Origin: an uncultured Gemmatimonadales bacterium
Lineage (GTDB): Bacteria > Gemmatimonadota > Gemmatimonadetes > Longimicrobiales > Gaopeijiaceae
Reading direction: 5' to 3'
NCBI GenBank assembly: GCA_937919655.1
Contig: CALFPJ010000015.1
Span: 155,716 to 219,715, forward strand
DNA length: 64,000 nucleotides
In this document: one piece after another, positions 28,756 through 37,520 of the stretch
How the letters are laid out: each line of letters opens with the position of its first letter
Numbering within the stretch: the first letter of the stretch is position 1
Made by a program: the position numbers and the translations under genes
Notes under the pieces: generated by a model
The model's input: the letters and a program-made list of their open reading frames with translations, nothing else
Told to the model about the DNA's origin: nothing
Database searches by the model: none

Positions 28756-30405
28756 GTGCGCCGCATCAGCCCAATCGTCCTTGTCCTCGCCCTCGCCTCC
28801 TGTGAGATGGCGCCCGACACCAGCGCTTCTATGGACGTCCCGCCCCTAGATGGCGCCATGATCGCGGATTACATGCGCACGCTCTCGTCGGACGCGTTTT
28901 TGGGTCGTGGCCCTGGGCACCCCGGTGGGGACATGGCTGCGGACTACATCGCGGCCCAATTCGCGGACTTCGGACTTGAGGCCCCGAATGGCTCGTTCTT
29001 CCAGGCGGTCCCCATGGTTGGAACGACCACGGACCCGAGGACGGCGTCGTTGAGCGCGACGGGACCTTCCGGCCAGGTTGTGCCCACCTATATGGACGAC
29101 TTTGTGCTCAACGCGGGCGACCCAGTGGCGGCCGGAGCAGGAGGCGACGCCGAGTTGGTGTTCGTGGGATATGGGATCGACGCTCCAGAGAATCAGTGGA
29201 ACGACTTCGCCGGCGTGGACGTGGCGGGGAAGTACATCATGATTCTCGTGAACGACCCGCCTGCCCCTGCGGCCGAACCCACCCTATTCGGGGGGCTCGC
29301 GATGACGTACTACGGGCGCTGGACTTATAAATATGAAGAGGCCGCCCGGCAGGGCGCCCTCGGCGCGATCATCGTGCACGAAACGGCGCCCGCGGGTTAC
29401 CCCTGGAGCGTGGTGCGGGGCGGTTGGGCCGGTGAACAATTTGCCTTGCCGCCGGACGAGAGCGGCCCAACACCTGCGGGTATGGTCGGATGGGTGTCTC
29501 TCGATGTGGCCACCGCGATGCTCGCGACCGGAGGCCTTGTATTCAGCGACCTCAAGGCGGCGGCCGCAGAGCGCGGTTTCGCTGCGGTTGAGACGGGGGT
29601 GACAATCTCGGCACGCGTGGCGAGTACGGTGCGGCGTGTTGAGACGAGAAACGTCGTTGGTCTTTACCGGGGAACGGAGCGTCCGGACGAATACATCACC
29701 ATGACCTCGCACTACGATCATTTCGGCGTTGGCGAGGCCGTGGATGGTGACTCGATCTACAATGGCGCTTACGACAACGCCTCGGGCACCGCGATGCTCC
29801 TGACCGTGGCCAGCACGGTGTCGGCCATGGAAGACGGAGGGGAACGGTCGATTCTCTTCATCGCGACAGCGGCTGAGGAACAGGGACTACTCGGTGGGCA
29901 GTGGTATGCTCAATCGCCTCTCTTCCCGTTGAGCTCTACGGTTGCTGAGATCAACGTCGACGGCGCGAATCTTTGGGGCGAAACGGACGACGTCATCGTC
30001 CACGGCGAGGAGCGTAGCGGGCTTGGTGTTTATGCGCGCTCGCGGGCGGCCATGTTGGGGCTGACCATCATTCCAGACGCCGAGCCCGAAAAGGGTTTCT
30101 TCTTCCGGAGTGACCATTTCCCGTTCGCCAAGGCGGGGGTGCCGTCGCTTTATGTGGAGCACGGCCGGGACTATCGCGGTCGGCCGGAGGGCTGGGGAGC
30201 GGAAGTGCTCGCCGCTTATACGGCCGCTCGATATCATGCTCCCTCGGACGAGTTCAGTGATGACTTCGTGTTCGACGGGGCTGTCCAGCAGGGTGCGTTG
30301 GTACTCTCCGTGCTTCTTGATATTGCAAATGATGACATCTGGCCGGAATGGCTAGACGGTCAAGAGTTCAAGGCAGCCCGCGACGCAATGATGGGAGGTC
30401 GGTAG
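28756..30405 (+). CDS. M28 family metallopeptidase, lipoprotein
   Basis: A 549-residue exported di-zinc aminopeptidase. The first 16 residues are a lipoprotein signal with the lipobox LALASC. The M28 catalytic set is present: TSHYDHFGV (zinc His), YNGAYDNASGTAML (bridging Asp), TAAEEQGLLGG (general base Glu-Glu), EINVDGANL (Asp) and SDHFPFAKAGVPSL (last His). A protease-associated domain is inserted before the catalytic core (about residues 130-260, EEAARQGALGAIIVHETAP). The start is GTG 28756. The outer-membrane pseudogene ends 84 bases upstream. It would act on peptides outside the inner membrane, together with the M14 enzyme. Confidence 0.9.
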   Translation: MRRISPIVLVLALASCEMAPDTSASMDVPPLDGAMIADYMRTLSSDAFLGRGPGHPGGDMAADYIAAQFADFGLEAPNGSFFQAVPMVGTTTDPRTASLSATGPSGQVVPTYMDDFVLNAGDPVAAGAGGDAELVFVGYGIDAPENQWNDFAGVDVAGKYIMILVNDPPAPAAEPTLFGGLAMTYYGRWTYKYEEAARQGALGAIIVHETAPAGYPWSVVRGGWAGEQFALPPDESGPTPAGMVGWVSLDVATAMLATGGLVFSDLKAAAAERGFAAVETGVTISARVASTVRRVETRNVVGLYRGTERPDEYITMTSHYDHFGVGEAVDGDSIYNGAYDNASGTAMLLTVASTVSAMEDGGERSILFIATAAEEQGLLGGQWYAQSPLFPLSSTVAEINVDGANLWGETDDVIVHGEERSGLGVYARSRAAMLGLTIIPDAEPEKGFFFRSDHFPFAKAGVPSLYVEHGRDYRGRPEGWGAEVLAAYTAARYHAPSDEFSDDFVFDGAVQQGALVLSVLLDIANDDIWPEWLDGQEFKAARDAMMGGR

Positions 30406-30425
30406 CGACGGTGTCGCTGGACCCT

Positions 30426-31184
30426 CTAGAGGCCTGTGGGCTGGTCGATAAAGTGCCACTCAACCTGAAACCGTTCCTGCAGGTGCTCGGCTAAAGCCCG
30501 AACGCCGAAGGTCTCGGTGGCATAATGTCCCCCGAAGAACACGTTGATGCCCAGTTCCGTAGCGTCGAAATGGCTGTGGTGAGAGCCCTCACCCGTGACG
30601 AGGGCATCCAAGCCTGCCGCCACAGCTGCCTCGATGAATGAGGCCCCTCCCCCCGTGACGATACCTACCCGCTCAATGCGGTCGGAACCACCAGCGATGA
30701 GGTGAACAACGGTGTCCAGCAGCTCCTCGAGCTTCACGGACATATCGATCGGATTAGTCGCGTCCGGCAGCGTGCCCCACCACCCGATCTCCTTGCCCTT
30801 GTAGGGCCCGAATTGACCTTCAAGTTCAAGGCCCATCGCACGGCCAAGAACGGCGCAGTTTCCGACTTCACCGTGGGAGTCCAGGGGCAAATGGCAGCTG
30901 TACAGGGCGATATCCGCAGCCAGAAGCATTTGAACCTTACGGAAATGTCGGCCGGTGAGGGGCTGAAGCCCGCCCCAGAACAGCCCGTGATGCACAATCA
31001 GCAGGTCCGCGTTCAAATCGACCGCGGCGGCGATGGCCGCCTCTGAGGCGTCTACCGCAACTGCAATCTTTTGGACCTCGTCGGGACCGGCGACCTGCAG
31101 GCCGTTGAGCGCCGTGGGGTAGTCCGGATGGCCGTCGACCCCGAGATAGCCATCGAGATATTGGAGGAGAGATTCTAATTTCAT
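30426..31184 (-). CDS. Nif3-like dinuclear metal centre protein
   Basis: A 252-residue member of the Nif3/YbgI family (GTP cyclohydrolase I type 2 homologue), forming hexameric rings with a di-metal site. Visible: DLLIVHHGLFWGG (metal histidines), the early LDGYLGVDGHPDYPTALNGLQV, and the C-terminal VTGEGSHHSHFDATELGINVFFGGHYATE with the remaining ligands. No signal peptide. The molecular role is still uncertain in most bacteria; it is widely conserved and not specifically linked to its neighbours here. It is convergent with the M28 gene, 20 bases apart. Confidence 0.9.
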   Translation of the reverse strand: MKLESLLQYLDGYLGVDGHPDYPTALNGLQVAGPDEVQKIAVAVDASEAAIAAAVDLNADLLIVHHGLFWGGLQPLTGRHFRKVQMLLAADIALYSCHLPLDSHGEVGNCAVLGRAMGLELEGQFGPYKGKEIGWWGTLPDATNPIDMSVKLEELLDTVVHLIAGGSDRIERVGIVTGGGASFIEAAVAAGLDALVTGEGSHHSHFDATELGINVFFGGHYATETFGVRALAEHLQERFQVEWHFIDQPTGL

Positions 31185-31388
31185 TTGGGCGCTCGTCAGC
31201 GGTCGAAAGACGAAGTGGAGAAGATGTGGAAAACTCTACTCAGGCCATCTTGATCGTCATGTGGAAAGTGGTATCATGTGCGAAATACCGCGCGGACAGA
31301 ACAACCTCAGCCGGTGTGTCGCCGGCGGCGGGTCGTTGATCAGCCACGTAAACGCTCTGGGGAAAAATTTGTTTACACGCTTGACGCG

Positions 31389-31790
31389 TCAACCTTCGGA
31401 CCCGTCAGCCCCGCCCGCTTCGCCGTGATGCCCACTTGGATCGCCCATGTGTACCGTGCCATTAAAGATGGCACCTTCCTCCAACTGCATCCGCCTCGCA
31501 CGCACGTCCCCCTCGATCCTGCAGGTGGCCTGTAGCTCCAAGCGCGACTCGGCGACCAACGTGCCCTTCACGGTGCCTGAGATGACGGCGTCCTGGGTCG
31601 AAATGTCACCCGAAACCAGGCCGTCCTTGCCCACTACGACCGCCTTCCCGGCCCGGACGCTGCCCTCAACCGTCCCCTCAATCCGGATGGTGCCGTCTGT
31701 TTCGCAGTCACCGACCACACGCATTCCCGGTCCAATGATCGAAATCACAGAGTCTGGGGGTACTCCATTGCCGCCCCGGTCGCGTGCCAT
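31389..31790 (-). CDS. Bactofilin (polymer-forming cytoskeletal protein)
   Basis: A 133-residue protein with the DUF583 bactofilin core: repeating beta-helix turns SVISIIGPGMRVVGDCETDGTIRIEG, VEGSVRAGKAVVVGKDGLVSGDIS, AVISGTVKGTLVAESRLEL, and flexible ends. Bactofilins polymerize without nucleotide and position cell-wall enzymes or chromosome-segregation factors. Here it follows an M23 peptidase and parA-parB on the same strand (53 bases behind the M23 gene), a context reported for other bactofilins. A perfect palindrome TTGACGCGTCAA spans its stop codon but is not followed by a T run. Confidence 0.9.
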   Translation of the reverse strand: MARDRGGNGVPPDSVISIIGPGMRVVGDCETDGTIRIEGTVEGSVRAGKAVVVGKDGLVSGDISTQDAVISGTVKGTLVAESRLELQATCRIEGDVRARRMQLEEGAIFNGTVHMGDPSGHHGEAGGADGSEG

Positions 31791-31843
31791 CTAGGTGCCC
31801 CTCAAGTATCGTTAATTGGACTAAAAGGTAGTGTCGAAGCCAC

Positions 31844-32626
31844 TTAAGTCGGCTGCTGCACCAAGAGCAGCGGGTCGACGGCCTCGCCGTTAAGCAAGAT
31901 CTCAAAGTGCAGATGAGGGGCGGTCGATCGGCCCGTTGATCCCGTCAGCGCGACCACCTCACGAGCGCGAACACGTTGTCCTCGCGCGACGAGATGTAGG
32001 GAGGCGTGAGCGTAAAGGGTCGAGTACCCGCCACCGTGATCGATGACCACGAACCGCCCGTAGACGTCGTCTTCGTCGACATCGACTACGGTGCCCCCGC
32101 CCGCGGCGCGGATGTAGGAGTCACTTGGAACGGCGATATCGAGCCCTGGGTGGTCGCCTTGGGCACCTTCCAAGAGGGCCTGCGTGATAAAACCTCGCTC
32201 TGTCAGAGGCCACATGCTGGGTGCAGAGGCCCCTGCTGCCGGCAATGTTTCCGCTCCTCGACCCCGACCCGAACTCGTGGCGGGGGGGAGCCAGACGTCA
32301 GAAGACGTGCCGGACAGCGATGACCCGAACAAAGACCGAATCTTCCCGTATTGGGCCTCTATCTCCTCTAGCCGTCTTCCAAGCATCTGAACGCGAGCAC
32401 GGTCGCCGACTGTAGCTTCGAACTCGAGCTCCAACTCGCTGACCCGCGACGCCCTAGCGGCCAGGTACCACCAACTGCCTGCCATAACCGTGAGGGCGAG
32501 CGCGAGGAGCGACACACCCCCGGCCATCAGGCGCAACCAACGATAGGGGATGCTGAATGTGCGGCTGTCCCGTCCGCCATCCGGAACCACCATGATGGTC
32601 AGCTTTCGCGGGCTTGCCTGACTCAT
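31844..32626 (-). CDS. M23 family peptidoglycan endopeptidase, membrane anchored
   Basis: A 260-residue LytM-type protein: a short cytoplasmic N-terminus, one membrane helix (LMAGGVSLLALALTVMAGSW, about residues 34-54), a coiled-coil segment (RVSELELEFEATVGDRARVQ...LEEIEAQYGKIRSLF) and a C-terminal M23 domain with HPGLDIAVPSD (zinc His/Asp), LYAHASLHL and HLHFEILLNG. All zinc ligands are present, so it should be active, cleaving peptide cross-links in the wall. The ATG overlaps the parB stop as ATGA. Its position between parB and the bactofilin gene suggests it is the wall enzyme that the bactofilin scaffold positions. Confidence 0.9.
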   Translation of the reverse strand: MSQASPRKLTIMVVPDGGRDSRTFSIPYRWLRLMAGGVSLLALALTVMAGSWWYLAARASRVSELELEFEATVGDRARVQMLGRRLEEIEAQYGKIRSLFGSSLSGTSSDVWLPPATSSGRGRGAETLPAAGASAPSMWPLTERGFITQALLEGAQGDHPGLDIAVPSDSYIRAAGGGTVVDVDEDDVYGRFVVIDHGGGYSTLYAHASLHLVARGQRVRAREVVALTGSTGRSTAPHLHFEILLNGEAVDPLLLVQQPT

Positions 32627-33504
32627 TCCACAACCTCAGACACCGCCCGGAGAGCAATCAGCTCGAAGATGCGCTCGAAGTCCTCGGCACTGTGGTACTG
32701 AATCTCTACCCGTCCCTTTCCCCCGCGACTGGGCTGAATGTTCACCCTGGTCGACAGCCGCTCCCGGAGAGCCTCCTCGAGTGCTTGGACGATGGGGTCT
32801 ACCGATTTCGTGGTTTTCTTCCTGGGCGTTCCGGCGCTCCCCTGTGCGCGACGTTCAACCTCCCGGACCGACCAACCCTCTTTTGCCGCTGCTCGGGCAA
32901 GCTCAGCAGCCCGCATCGGATCTGCGACGGACAGCAGCGCGCGCGCGTGTCCCATATTGAGCGAGCCGTCCTCGACAAGCCTGCGAATGGAAGGAGGGAG
33001 CTTCAACAGCCGCATGAGGTTCGCGACGGTGGAGCGATCCTTTCCCACGGCGCTTGCGATCTCCGACTGAGACAGACCGTACTTTTCGGTGAGCGCGATG
33101 TACCCCTCAGCCTCTTCCAGGGGGTTGAGGGCCTCACGTTGCAAGTTTTCCACAAGGGCCAATACCAACATGGTCTCGTCGCTCGCTTCACGAACGACGA
33201 CAGGCACCTCGTCCCAACCCAGCGCGGTCACCGCCCTAAAGCGCCGCTCACCAGCAACCAGTTCGAATCTGTCGGGTGACCCGGGCGCAGGACGGACCAC
33301 GAGCGGCTGCAGCAGCCCATTCGCTCGGATCGACGCCGTCAGGTCGGTGAGTTCTGCCTCGGTAAAGACCCGACGTGGCTGAAGCGGATTTGGAACAATC
33401 GAAGCCAGCGGTAGCGCGTGGACCTCCCCGCTCACAGCCTCAGGCTCCAGATACTCGCCAAGCAGGGCACCCAACCCCCTCCCCAACCGGTCGCGCTTAG
33501 TCAC
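32623..33504 (-). CDS. parB: Chromosome-partitioning protein ParB (Spo0J)
   Basis: A 293-residue parS-binding CTPase. The N-terminal domain includes the CTP-binding box LVAGERRFRA, followed by the helix-turn-helix LSQSEIASAVGKDRSTVANLMRLLKLP and a C-terminal dimerization region (KGRVEIQYHSAEDFERIFELI). The start is GTG 33504 overlapping the parA stop (TAGTG). It would load on the two parS sites at 34967 and 35167, 1.5 kb upstream, and slide along the chromosome. The operon continues into an M23 peptidase and a bactofilin. Confidence 0.95.
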   Translation of the reverse strand: MTKRDRLGRGLGALLGEYLEPEAVSGEVHALPLASIVPNPLQPRRVFTEAELTDLTASIRANGLLQPLVVRPAPGSPDRFELVAGERRFRAVTALGWDEVPVVVREASDETMLVLALVENLQREALNPLEEAEGYIALTEKYGLSQSEIASAVGKDRSTVANLMRLLKLPPSIRRLVEDGSLNMGHARALLSVADPMRAAELARAAAKEGWSVREVERRAQGSAGTPRKKTTKSVDPIVQALEEALRERLSTRVNIQPSRGGKGRVEIQYHSAEDFERIFELIALRAVSEVVE

Positions 33505-34295
33505 TACGCAGGCTCCCCGGCGTCGACCCGGTCGTACTTGGTCATTAACTCTTGAGCGAGGGACAGGTAGGACTGAGCACCCAAGGACAGGACATCATAG
33601 AGTACGATGGGTTTACCGAAGCTCGGCGCCTCCGCTAGGCGGACGTTCCTCGGAATAGAAGTCCGATAAACCTTGGCCCCAAAGTACTCACGGGCCTCCG
33701 CGGCGACCTGCTTCGAGAGATTGAGGCGCCGATCGTACATGGTCAAGAGAACCCCTTCAATGTCCAGCGCCGGGTTTAGACCCTTTTGCACATGGCGTAC
33801 CGTACTCAATAATTGGCTCAACCCCTCCAGGGCGTAGAACTCGCACTGGATCGGTATGAGCACAGAATCGGCCGCGGTGAGCGTGTTGAGAGTCAAAAGC
33901 CCTAACGACGGCGGACAGTCGATCAGTATATAGTCGTATTCGTCCCGAATCGATTCCAACGCCTTACGCAGGATATGCTCTCTGGCGGGGGCACGAACCA
34001 ACTCGATCTCGGCTCCGACCAGGTCCCGAGTCGACTGAATGATATTCAGGCAATCGAAGTGAACACCCCGAATGACACACTCTTTCGCGGGGCGGCTCCC
34101 GATCAGGACGTCGTATATCGTTGGATGGGTATCTCGGTTTTCCACCCCCAGACCGCTGGTCGCGTTACCCTGAGGATCGATATCCACAACGAGCGTGCGC
34201 TTCTCAGCCACGGCCAGAGACGCACCAAGGTTGATTGCTGTGGTCGTCTTGCCGACACCACCCTTCTGATTTGCGATCGCGATTACGTGCGACAT
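33504..34295 (-). CDS. parA: Chromosome-partitioning ATPase ParA (Soj)
   Basis: A 263-residue deviant-Walker ATPase: MSHVIAIANQKGGVGKTTTAINLG is the N-terminal nucleotide-binding site, with DIDPQGNATSGLG and DCPPSLGLLTLNTL as Walker A' and B regions. It lacks the extra N-terminal domain of plasmid ParA, so it is the chromosomal type. It forms gradients on the nucleoid that move ParB-parS complexes. In most bacteria rsmG lies between mnmG and parA; here that place holds a small lipoprotein gene on the other strand and the parS sites, and no rsmG is present. Confidence 0.95.
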   Translation of the reverse strand: MSHVIAIANQKGGVGKTTTAINLGASLAVAEKRTLVVDIDPQGNATSGLGVENRDTHPTIYDVLIGSRPAKECVIRGVHFDCLNIIQSTRDLVGAEIELVRAPAREHILRKALESIRDEYDYILIDCPPSLGLLTLNTLTAADSVLIPIQCEFYALEGLSQLLSTVRHVQKGLNPALDIEGVLLTMYDRRLNLSKQVAAEAREYFGAKVYRTSIPRNVRLAEAPSFGKPIVLYDVLSLGAQSYLSLAQELMTKYDRVDAGEPA

Positions 34296-34495
34296 GGACC
34301 CTTGAGAAGCGTCAGGATTCCTCCCCGAGCGGGCAGGGAGGAAATATATCCATCAATGACCTAGCCCGGAAAGAAGGGGTGGCTTGACCCGCGCCCTGGG
34401 CTAACTGAATTTCAACCCTGCAGGTGAGCAAAAATAGGTAGAATCTGGCTTTCGCCCAGTGTATACGGGAATTCTGAGTGAGTGGGGATTTGGCT

Positions 34496-34948
34496 ATGTG
34501 GGGTCGTCGTGTGGGATGGATCGTGATGATGGCGGCTTCCTTGAGCGCCTGCAGCGACAGTGACGCCTTCGCGCCGGACCCCAACCTCGCAGATTTTGTG
34601 GGTATGTGGGACGCGACAGCGCTCGTGTTGTCCAGCCCCGTCACGCCGAGCCTCTCGGCAGACCTGATCGCCCTTGGCTCGACATTCAGCCTCAACATCC
34701 AGCCGAGTGGACAGTACACGGCGATCCTCATCTTCATGGGTCAGGCATCTACCGAGATCGGTCGAATTAGCCGTTCCGGGGAAACCGTCATCTTTGATCG
34801 GACCTTCCCCGTCGCTTCCCGCGAGATCTCGACGTATGTGTTCGCGGCAAGCGACCGACTTGTGCTGGACGGCGACACCGAGTTCGACTTCAACCAGGAC
34901 GGCATCGCGGATCAGGCGCTCGCGCATTTCGAGCTGAAGCGCCGCTAG
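34496..34948 (+). CDS. Small lipoprotein, lipocalin-like, function unknown
   Basis: About 150 residues from ATG 34496 (an in-frame GTG at 34478 would add six). The signal peptide GRRVGWIVMMAASLSAC ends in a lipobox with Cys, so it is lipid-modified and exported. The mature part reads DFVGMWDATALVLSS... and continues with beta strands (FSLNIQPSGQYTAILIF, GETVIFDRTF, RLVLDGDTEFDFNQDG), a pattern of the lipocalin-like single-domain lipoproteins. The FDFNQDGIADQA end resembles a calcium-binding EF-hand-type loop. It sits alone between parA and parS on the strand opposite to the par operon. No function can be given. Confidence 0.65.
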   Translation: MWGRRVGWIVMMAASLSACSDSDAFAPDPNLADFVGMWDATALVLSSPVTPSLSADLIALGSTFSLNIQPSGQYTAILIFMGQASTEIGRISRSGETVIFDRTFPVASREISTYVFAASDRLVLDGDTEFDFNQDGIADQALAHFELKRR

Positions 34949-34966
34949 CGCTCGCGCGCGGGTCCA

Positions 34967-34982
34967 TGTTTCACGTGAAACA
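34967..34982. other. parS: parS site, perfect consensus
   Basis: TGTTTCACGTGAAACA matches the universal chromosomal parS consensus at all 16 positions, and the palindrome extends one base each side (34966-34983). It is the ParB nucleation site. It lies 0.67 kb upstream of the parA start and about 8.4 kb from oriC. Confidence 0.97.
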
Positions 34983-35166
34983 TCGAGATCTCGCCAGCCC
35001 GTGCGCCCCGACCATACCTAAGGTGACGCACCGTAAGTGATGATACGTCCGGCGGACACGGAGTGAGCCGGAGCAATCGCAGCCCTAGTGCAACGAAGAG
35101 CCACGCGGACCGACATGCAGCGCCGCTTAAATTCCGCCGTACCTGTGTTCGAACGCTCCAGCGGCC

Positions 35167-35182
35167 TGTTTCACGTGGAACA
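35167..35182. other. parS: Second parS site, one mismatch
   Basis: TGTTTCACGTGGAACA differs from the perfect parS consensus at one position (A to G in the second arm). It starts exactly 200 bp after the first site and lies just before the mnmG 3' end. Single-mismatch parS sites are usually still bound by ParB, generally more weakly. Confidence 0.88.
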
Positions 35183-35202
35183 GCCTCCTAGGGCAGCCTC
35201 AT

Positions 35203-35240
35203 GGGACAGAGTCGCGGGACAGAGTCGCGGGACAGCCTCG
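35203..35240. repeat. 13-bp tandem repeat, about 2.5 copies
   Basis: GGGACAGAGTCGC occurs at 35203-35215 and 35216-35228 and is followed by a partial copy GGGACAGCCTCG. The array lies 20 bases to the right of the second parS site, between it and the mnmG stop. No coding frame accounts for it; role unknown. Confidence 0.7.
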
Positions 35241-35304
35241 TGTCCTGCAGATCTTGCGAACGAGCAACGAGGCGCCGCGGATACACGCACCACCCGACGA
35301 ACAA

Positions 35305-37203
35305 TCAGACGTCCGTCGGGGCGCCGGCTTTCTGCGCGACAGACCAACGGCGCGCCTCAAGGAGCAAATTCTGCAGGTCCGCAGGGGAAACCCCTTGGAT
35401 CCGAGCGGCCTGAGCGAGCGTCTCAGGACGAATGCGGGCCAGTTTTTCCCGCGCCTCGAACGAGAGCGTAATCATCGTGGAGTACGGTAAGTCGTTGTGC
35501 AACAACAGGTTAGCCTGTTTTCTCAACCTGTCAGCCCTTTCACGTTCCCGGGCGACGTAGCCCTCGTACTTTAGCTCAATTTCAACCGCGGCCAGGGCCG
35601 CGTCAGACAAAACACCGTCTTCCGGCGCCACACGGAAGCGCAACAAGTCTTCGGCTTCGACACGCGGTCTCTTCAACAAGTCCACCGCCCTGGTCGATTC
35701 CTGGATCGGGGGCGTGCCGGCGGCCTCCAGGATCGGGTTGACCTCCTCAGGCGCCAGGGTGGTTCCGCGGAACCAGGCAAGCGCGCGGTCTTCCTCCTCC
35801 AGGCGACGGGTCAGGGCTGAATCTTGAGGCCCTGTCAGCAATCCACGCTCCCGGGCCAACAGCCCGAGGCGCCTGGGCGCGTTGTCTTGCCTCAGGAGCA
35901 GGCGGAATTCGGCCCTCGACGTGAAGAGCCGATACGGCTCGTCCACACCACGGGTCACGAGGTCGTCGATCAAAACCCCGATATAGGCCTGGTCCCGTTC
36001 GAGAATAAGCGGTTCCTCACCCCTCGCCTTCAGCGCTGCATTGATGCCGGCCAGCACTCCCTGCCCCGCCGCCTCTTCGTATCCGGTCGTTCCATTGATC
36101 TGACCCGCAAAGTATAGACCAGGAATATCCTTCAACTCGAGGGTGTGCCGCAGTTGGTGCGGGGGGAAATAGTCGTATTCAATCGCATACCCTGCCTTCG
36201 TCATCCGGACCTCTTCCAGACCTCGGATGGTCCGCAGGAACTCCAGTTGCACCTCAGCAGGAAGTGAGGTGGAAAGACCATTCACATAGAACTCGGTCGT
36301 ATGCAGACCTTCCGGCTCAAGGAAGACCTGGTGCCGGGGCGCGTTCGGAAATCGGACGACCTTGTCTTCGATCGACGGACAATACCGTGGACCCCGTCCT
36401 GCAATCTCGCCGCCGTAAAGCGCGCTGCGCTGCAAGTTATCCGCCACAACCTTTTTGAGGCCATCTTCAGCCCAAGTGATCCAACAAGGACGTTGCTCTG
36501 GAATCGACTCCTCCGCGTAGGAAGCAAACCGATAATCAAGGTCGTCACCGTCTTGCCGCTCAAGCCGATCGAAGTCCACCGTCCTGCCGTCGATCCTCGG
36601 GGGGGTTCCCGTTTTGAATCGGGCAACCTCAAGACCCAGACCCTCCAAGGCCTCCGCCAACTCGATAGACGGCGCCTCACCCGCACGCCCCGCTCCGAGT
36701 CCGGCCTCCCCTCCCACATGGATCTTTCCGCGCAGGAATGTCCCCGCCGTGACCACCACGCAGCCCGCCTCGAACACCAACCCACCACGGGTCCTGATCC
36801 CTCTCACTCGGCCATCCTCCATCATCAGGCCGCTGACCAGCTCCTGGTAAAGATCGAGGTTCGGCAGTTCGTCGAGCAGACGGCGCACCGCCAATGGATA
36901 GAGTGCGCGGTCACATTGGGCGCGGGGTCCCCAGACAGCGCGACCTTTGGATCGGTTCAGCATCCGGAACTGAATTCGCGACGCGTCGGTGGCCCGTCCC
37001 ATCACACCCCCTAGGGCATCCACCTCCCGTGCTACAACTCCCTTGGCGACCCCGCCAATCGCCGGATTGCAGCTCATCTGTCCGACACGAGTGAGGTCTG
37101 GGGTCACCATGAGCGTCCGCACGCCGGCGCGCGCAGATGCTGCGGCGGCTTCGGTCCCAGCATGGCCACCACCCACCACTATGACGTCATACATGGCGTT
37201 CAC
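35305..37203 (-). CDS. mnmG: tRNA uridine 5-carboxymethylaminomethyl modification enzyme MnmG (GidA)
   Basis: A 632-residue FAD/NADH protein that, with MnmE, adds the carboxymethylaminomethyl group to wobble uridine 34 of certain tRNAs. The FAD-binding start [16 protein letters not shown], the conserved [15 protein letters not shown], and the [24 protein letters not shown] segment are all present; the C-terminal helical domain for MnmE binding ends [15 protein letters not shown]. The start may be GTG 37203, which overlaps the acylphosphatase stop, or ATG 37194. It is the last gene of mnmE-acylphosphatase-mnmG, all linked by 4-base overlaps. Confidence 0.95.
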   Translation of the reverse strand: MNAMYDVIVVGGGHAGTEAAAASARAGVRTLMVTPDLTRVGQMSCNPAIGGVAKGVVAREVDALGGVMGRATDASRIQFRMLNRSKGRAVWGPRAQCDRALYPLAVRRLLDELPNLDLYQELVSGLMMEDGRVRGIRTRGGLVFEAGCVVVTAGTFLRGKIHVGGEAGLGAGRAGEAPSIELAEALEGLGLEVARFKTGTPPRIDGRTVDFDRLERQDGDDLDYRFASYAEESIPEQRPCWITWAEDGLKKVVADNLQRSALYGGEIAGRGPRYCPSIEDKVVRFPNAPRHQVFLEPEGLHTTEFYVNGLSTSLPAEVQLEFLRTIRGLEEVRMTKAGYAIEYDYFPPHQLRHTLELKDIPGLYFAGQINGTTGYEEAAGQGVLAGINAALKARGEEPLILERDQAYIGVLIDDLVTRGVDEPYRLFTSRAEFRLLLRQDNAPRRLGLLARERGLLTGPQDSALTRRLEEEDRALAWFRGTTLAPEEVNPILEAAGTPPIQESTRAVDLLKRPRVEAEDLLRFRVAPEDGVLSDAALAAVEIELKYEGYVARERERADRLRKQANLLLHNDLPYSTMITLSFEAREKLARIRPETLAQAARIQGVSPADLQNLLLEARRWSVAQKAGAPTDV

Positions 37204-37520
37204 CGTCGGTCAACGCGGTCAACGTGGAAGCCGACTGCGGGCAGATCGTCCCCTGGCTCGATGGATTCGACCGAAGTCACCCTGGACACCGGCGGACCCT
37301 TCGCAAACACGCGCTCGAAACTTCGGAGGGCCGTCAACGTCCCGGCAGCGTGCACCTCGACCGACCGGGACTCCAAATTCCAAACCCGCCCTCTTACCCC
37401 TAACCGTTCTGCTGCTAGCCGGGTCCACCACCTGAAACCAACACCCTGCACCCGTCCATGTACTCGGTATGCCCGGCAGACTTCGGTCCCGTCTTGGTTC
37501 TCAGTTCGTGACTCAGTCAT
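37200..37520 (-). CDS. acyP: Acylphosphatase
   Basis: A 106-residue protein with the acylphosphatase signature [21 protein letters not shown], containing the catalytic Arg in GRVQGVGFR and the Asn in [13 protein letters not shown]. It hydrolyses acyl phosphates. An extra ~14 residues precede the core. Its ATG overlaps the mnmE stop as ATGA and its TGA overlaps the mnmG GTG, so it is wedged between the two subunits of the tRNA-modifying complex and should be cotranslated with them. The physiological substrate is unknown, and a link to tRNA modification is only suggested by position. Confidence 0.9.
   Translation of the reverse strand: MTESRTENQDGTEVCRAYRVHGRVQGVGFRWWTRLAAERLGVRGRVWNLESRSVEVHAAGTLTALRSFERVFAKGPPVSRVTSVESIEPGDDLPAVGFHVDRVDRR

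Noticed and set aside
31381..31392. Perfect palindrome TTGACGCGTCAA at the bactofilin stop codon considered as terminator
   Set aside because: The stem has no loop and no following T run; it may be a protein site but nothing supports that.
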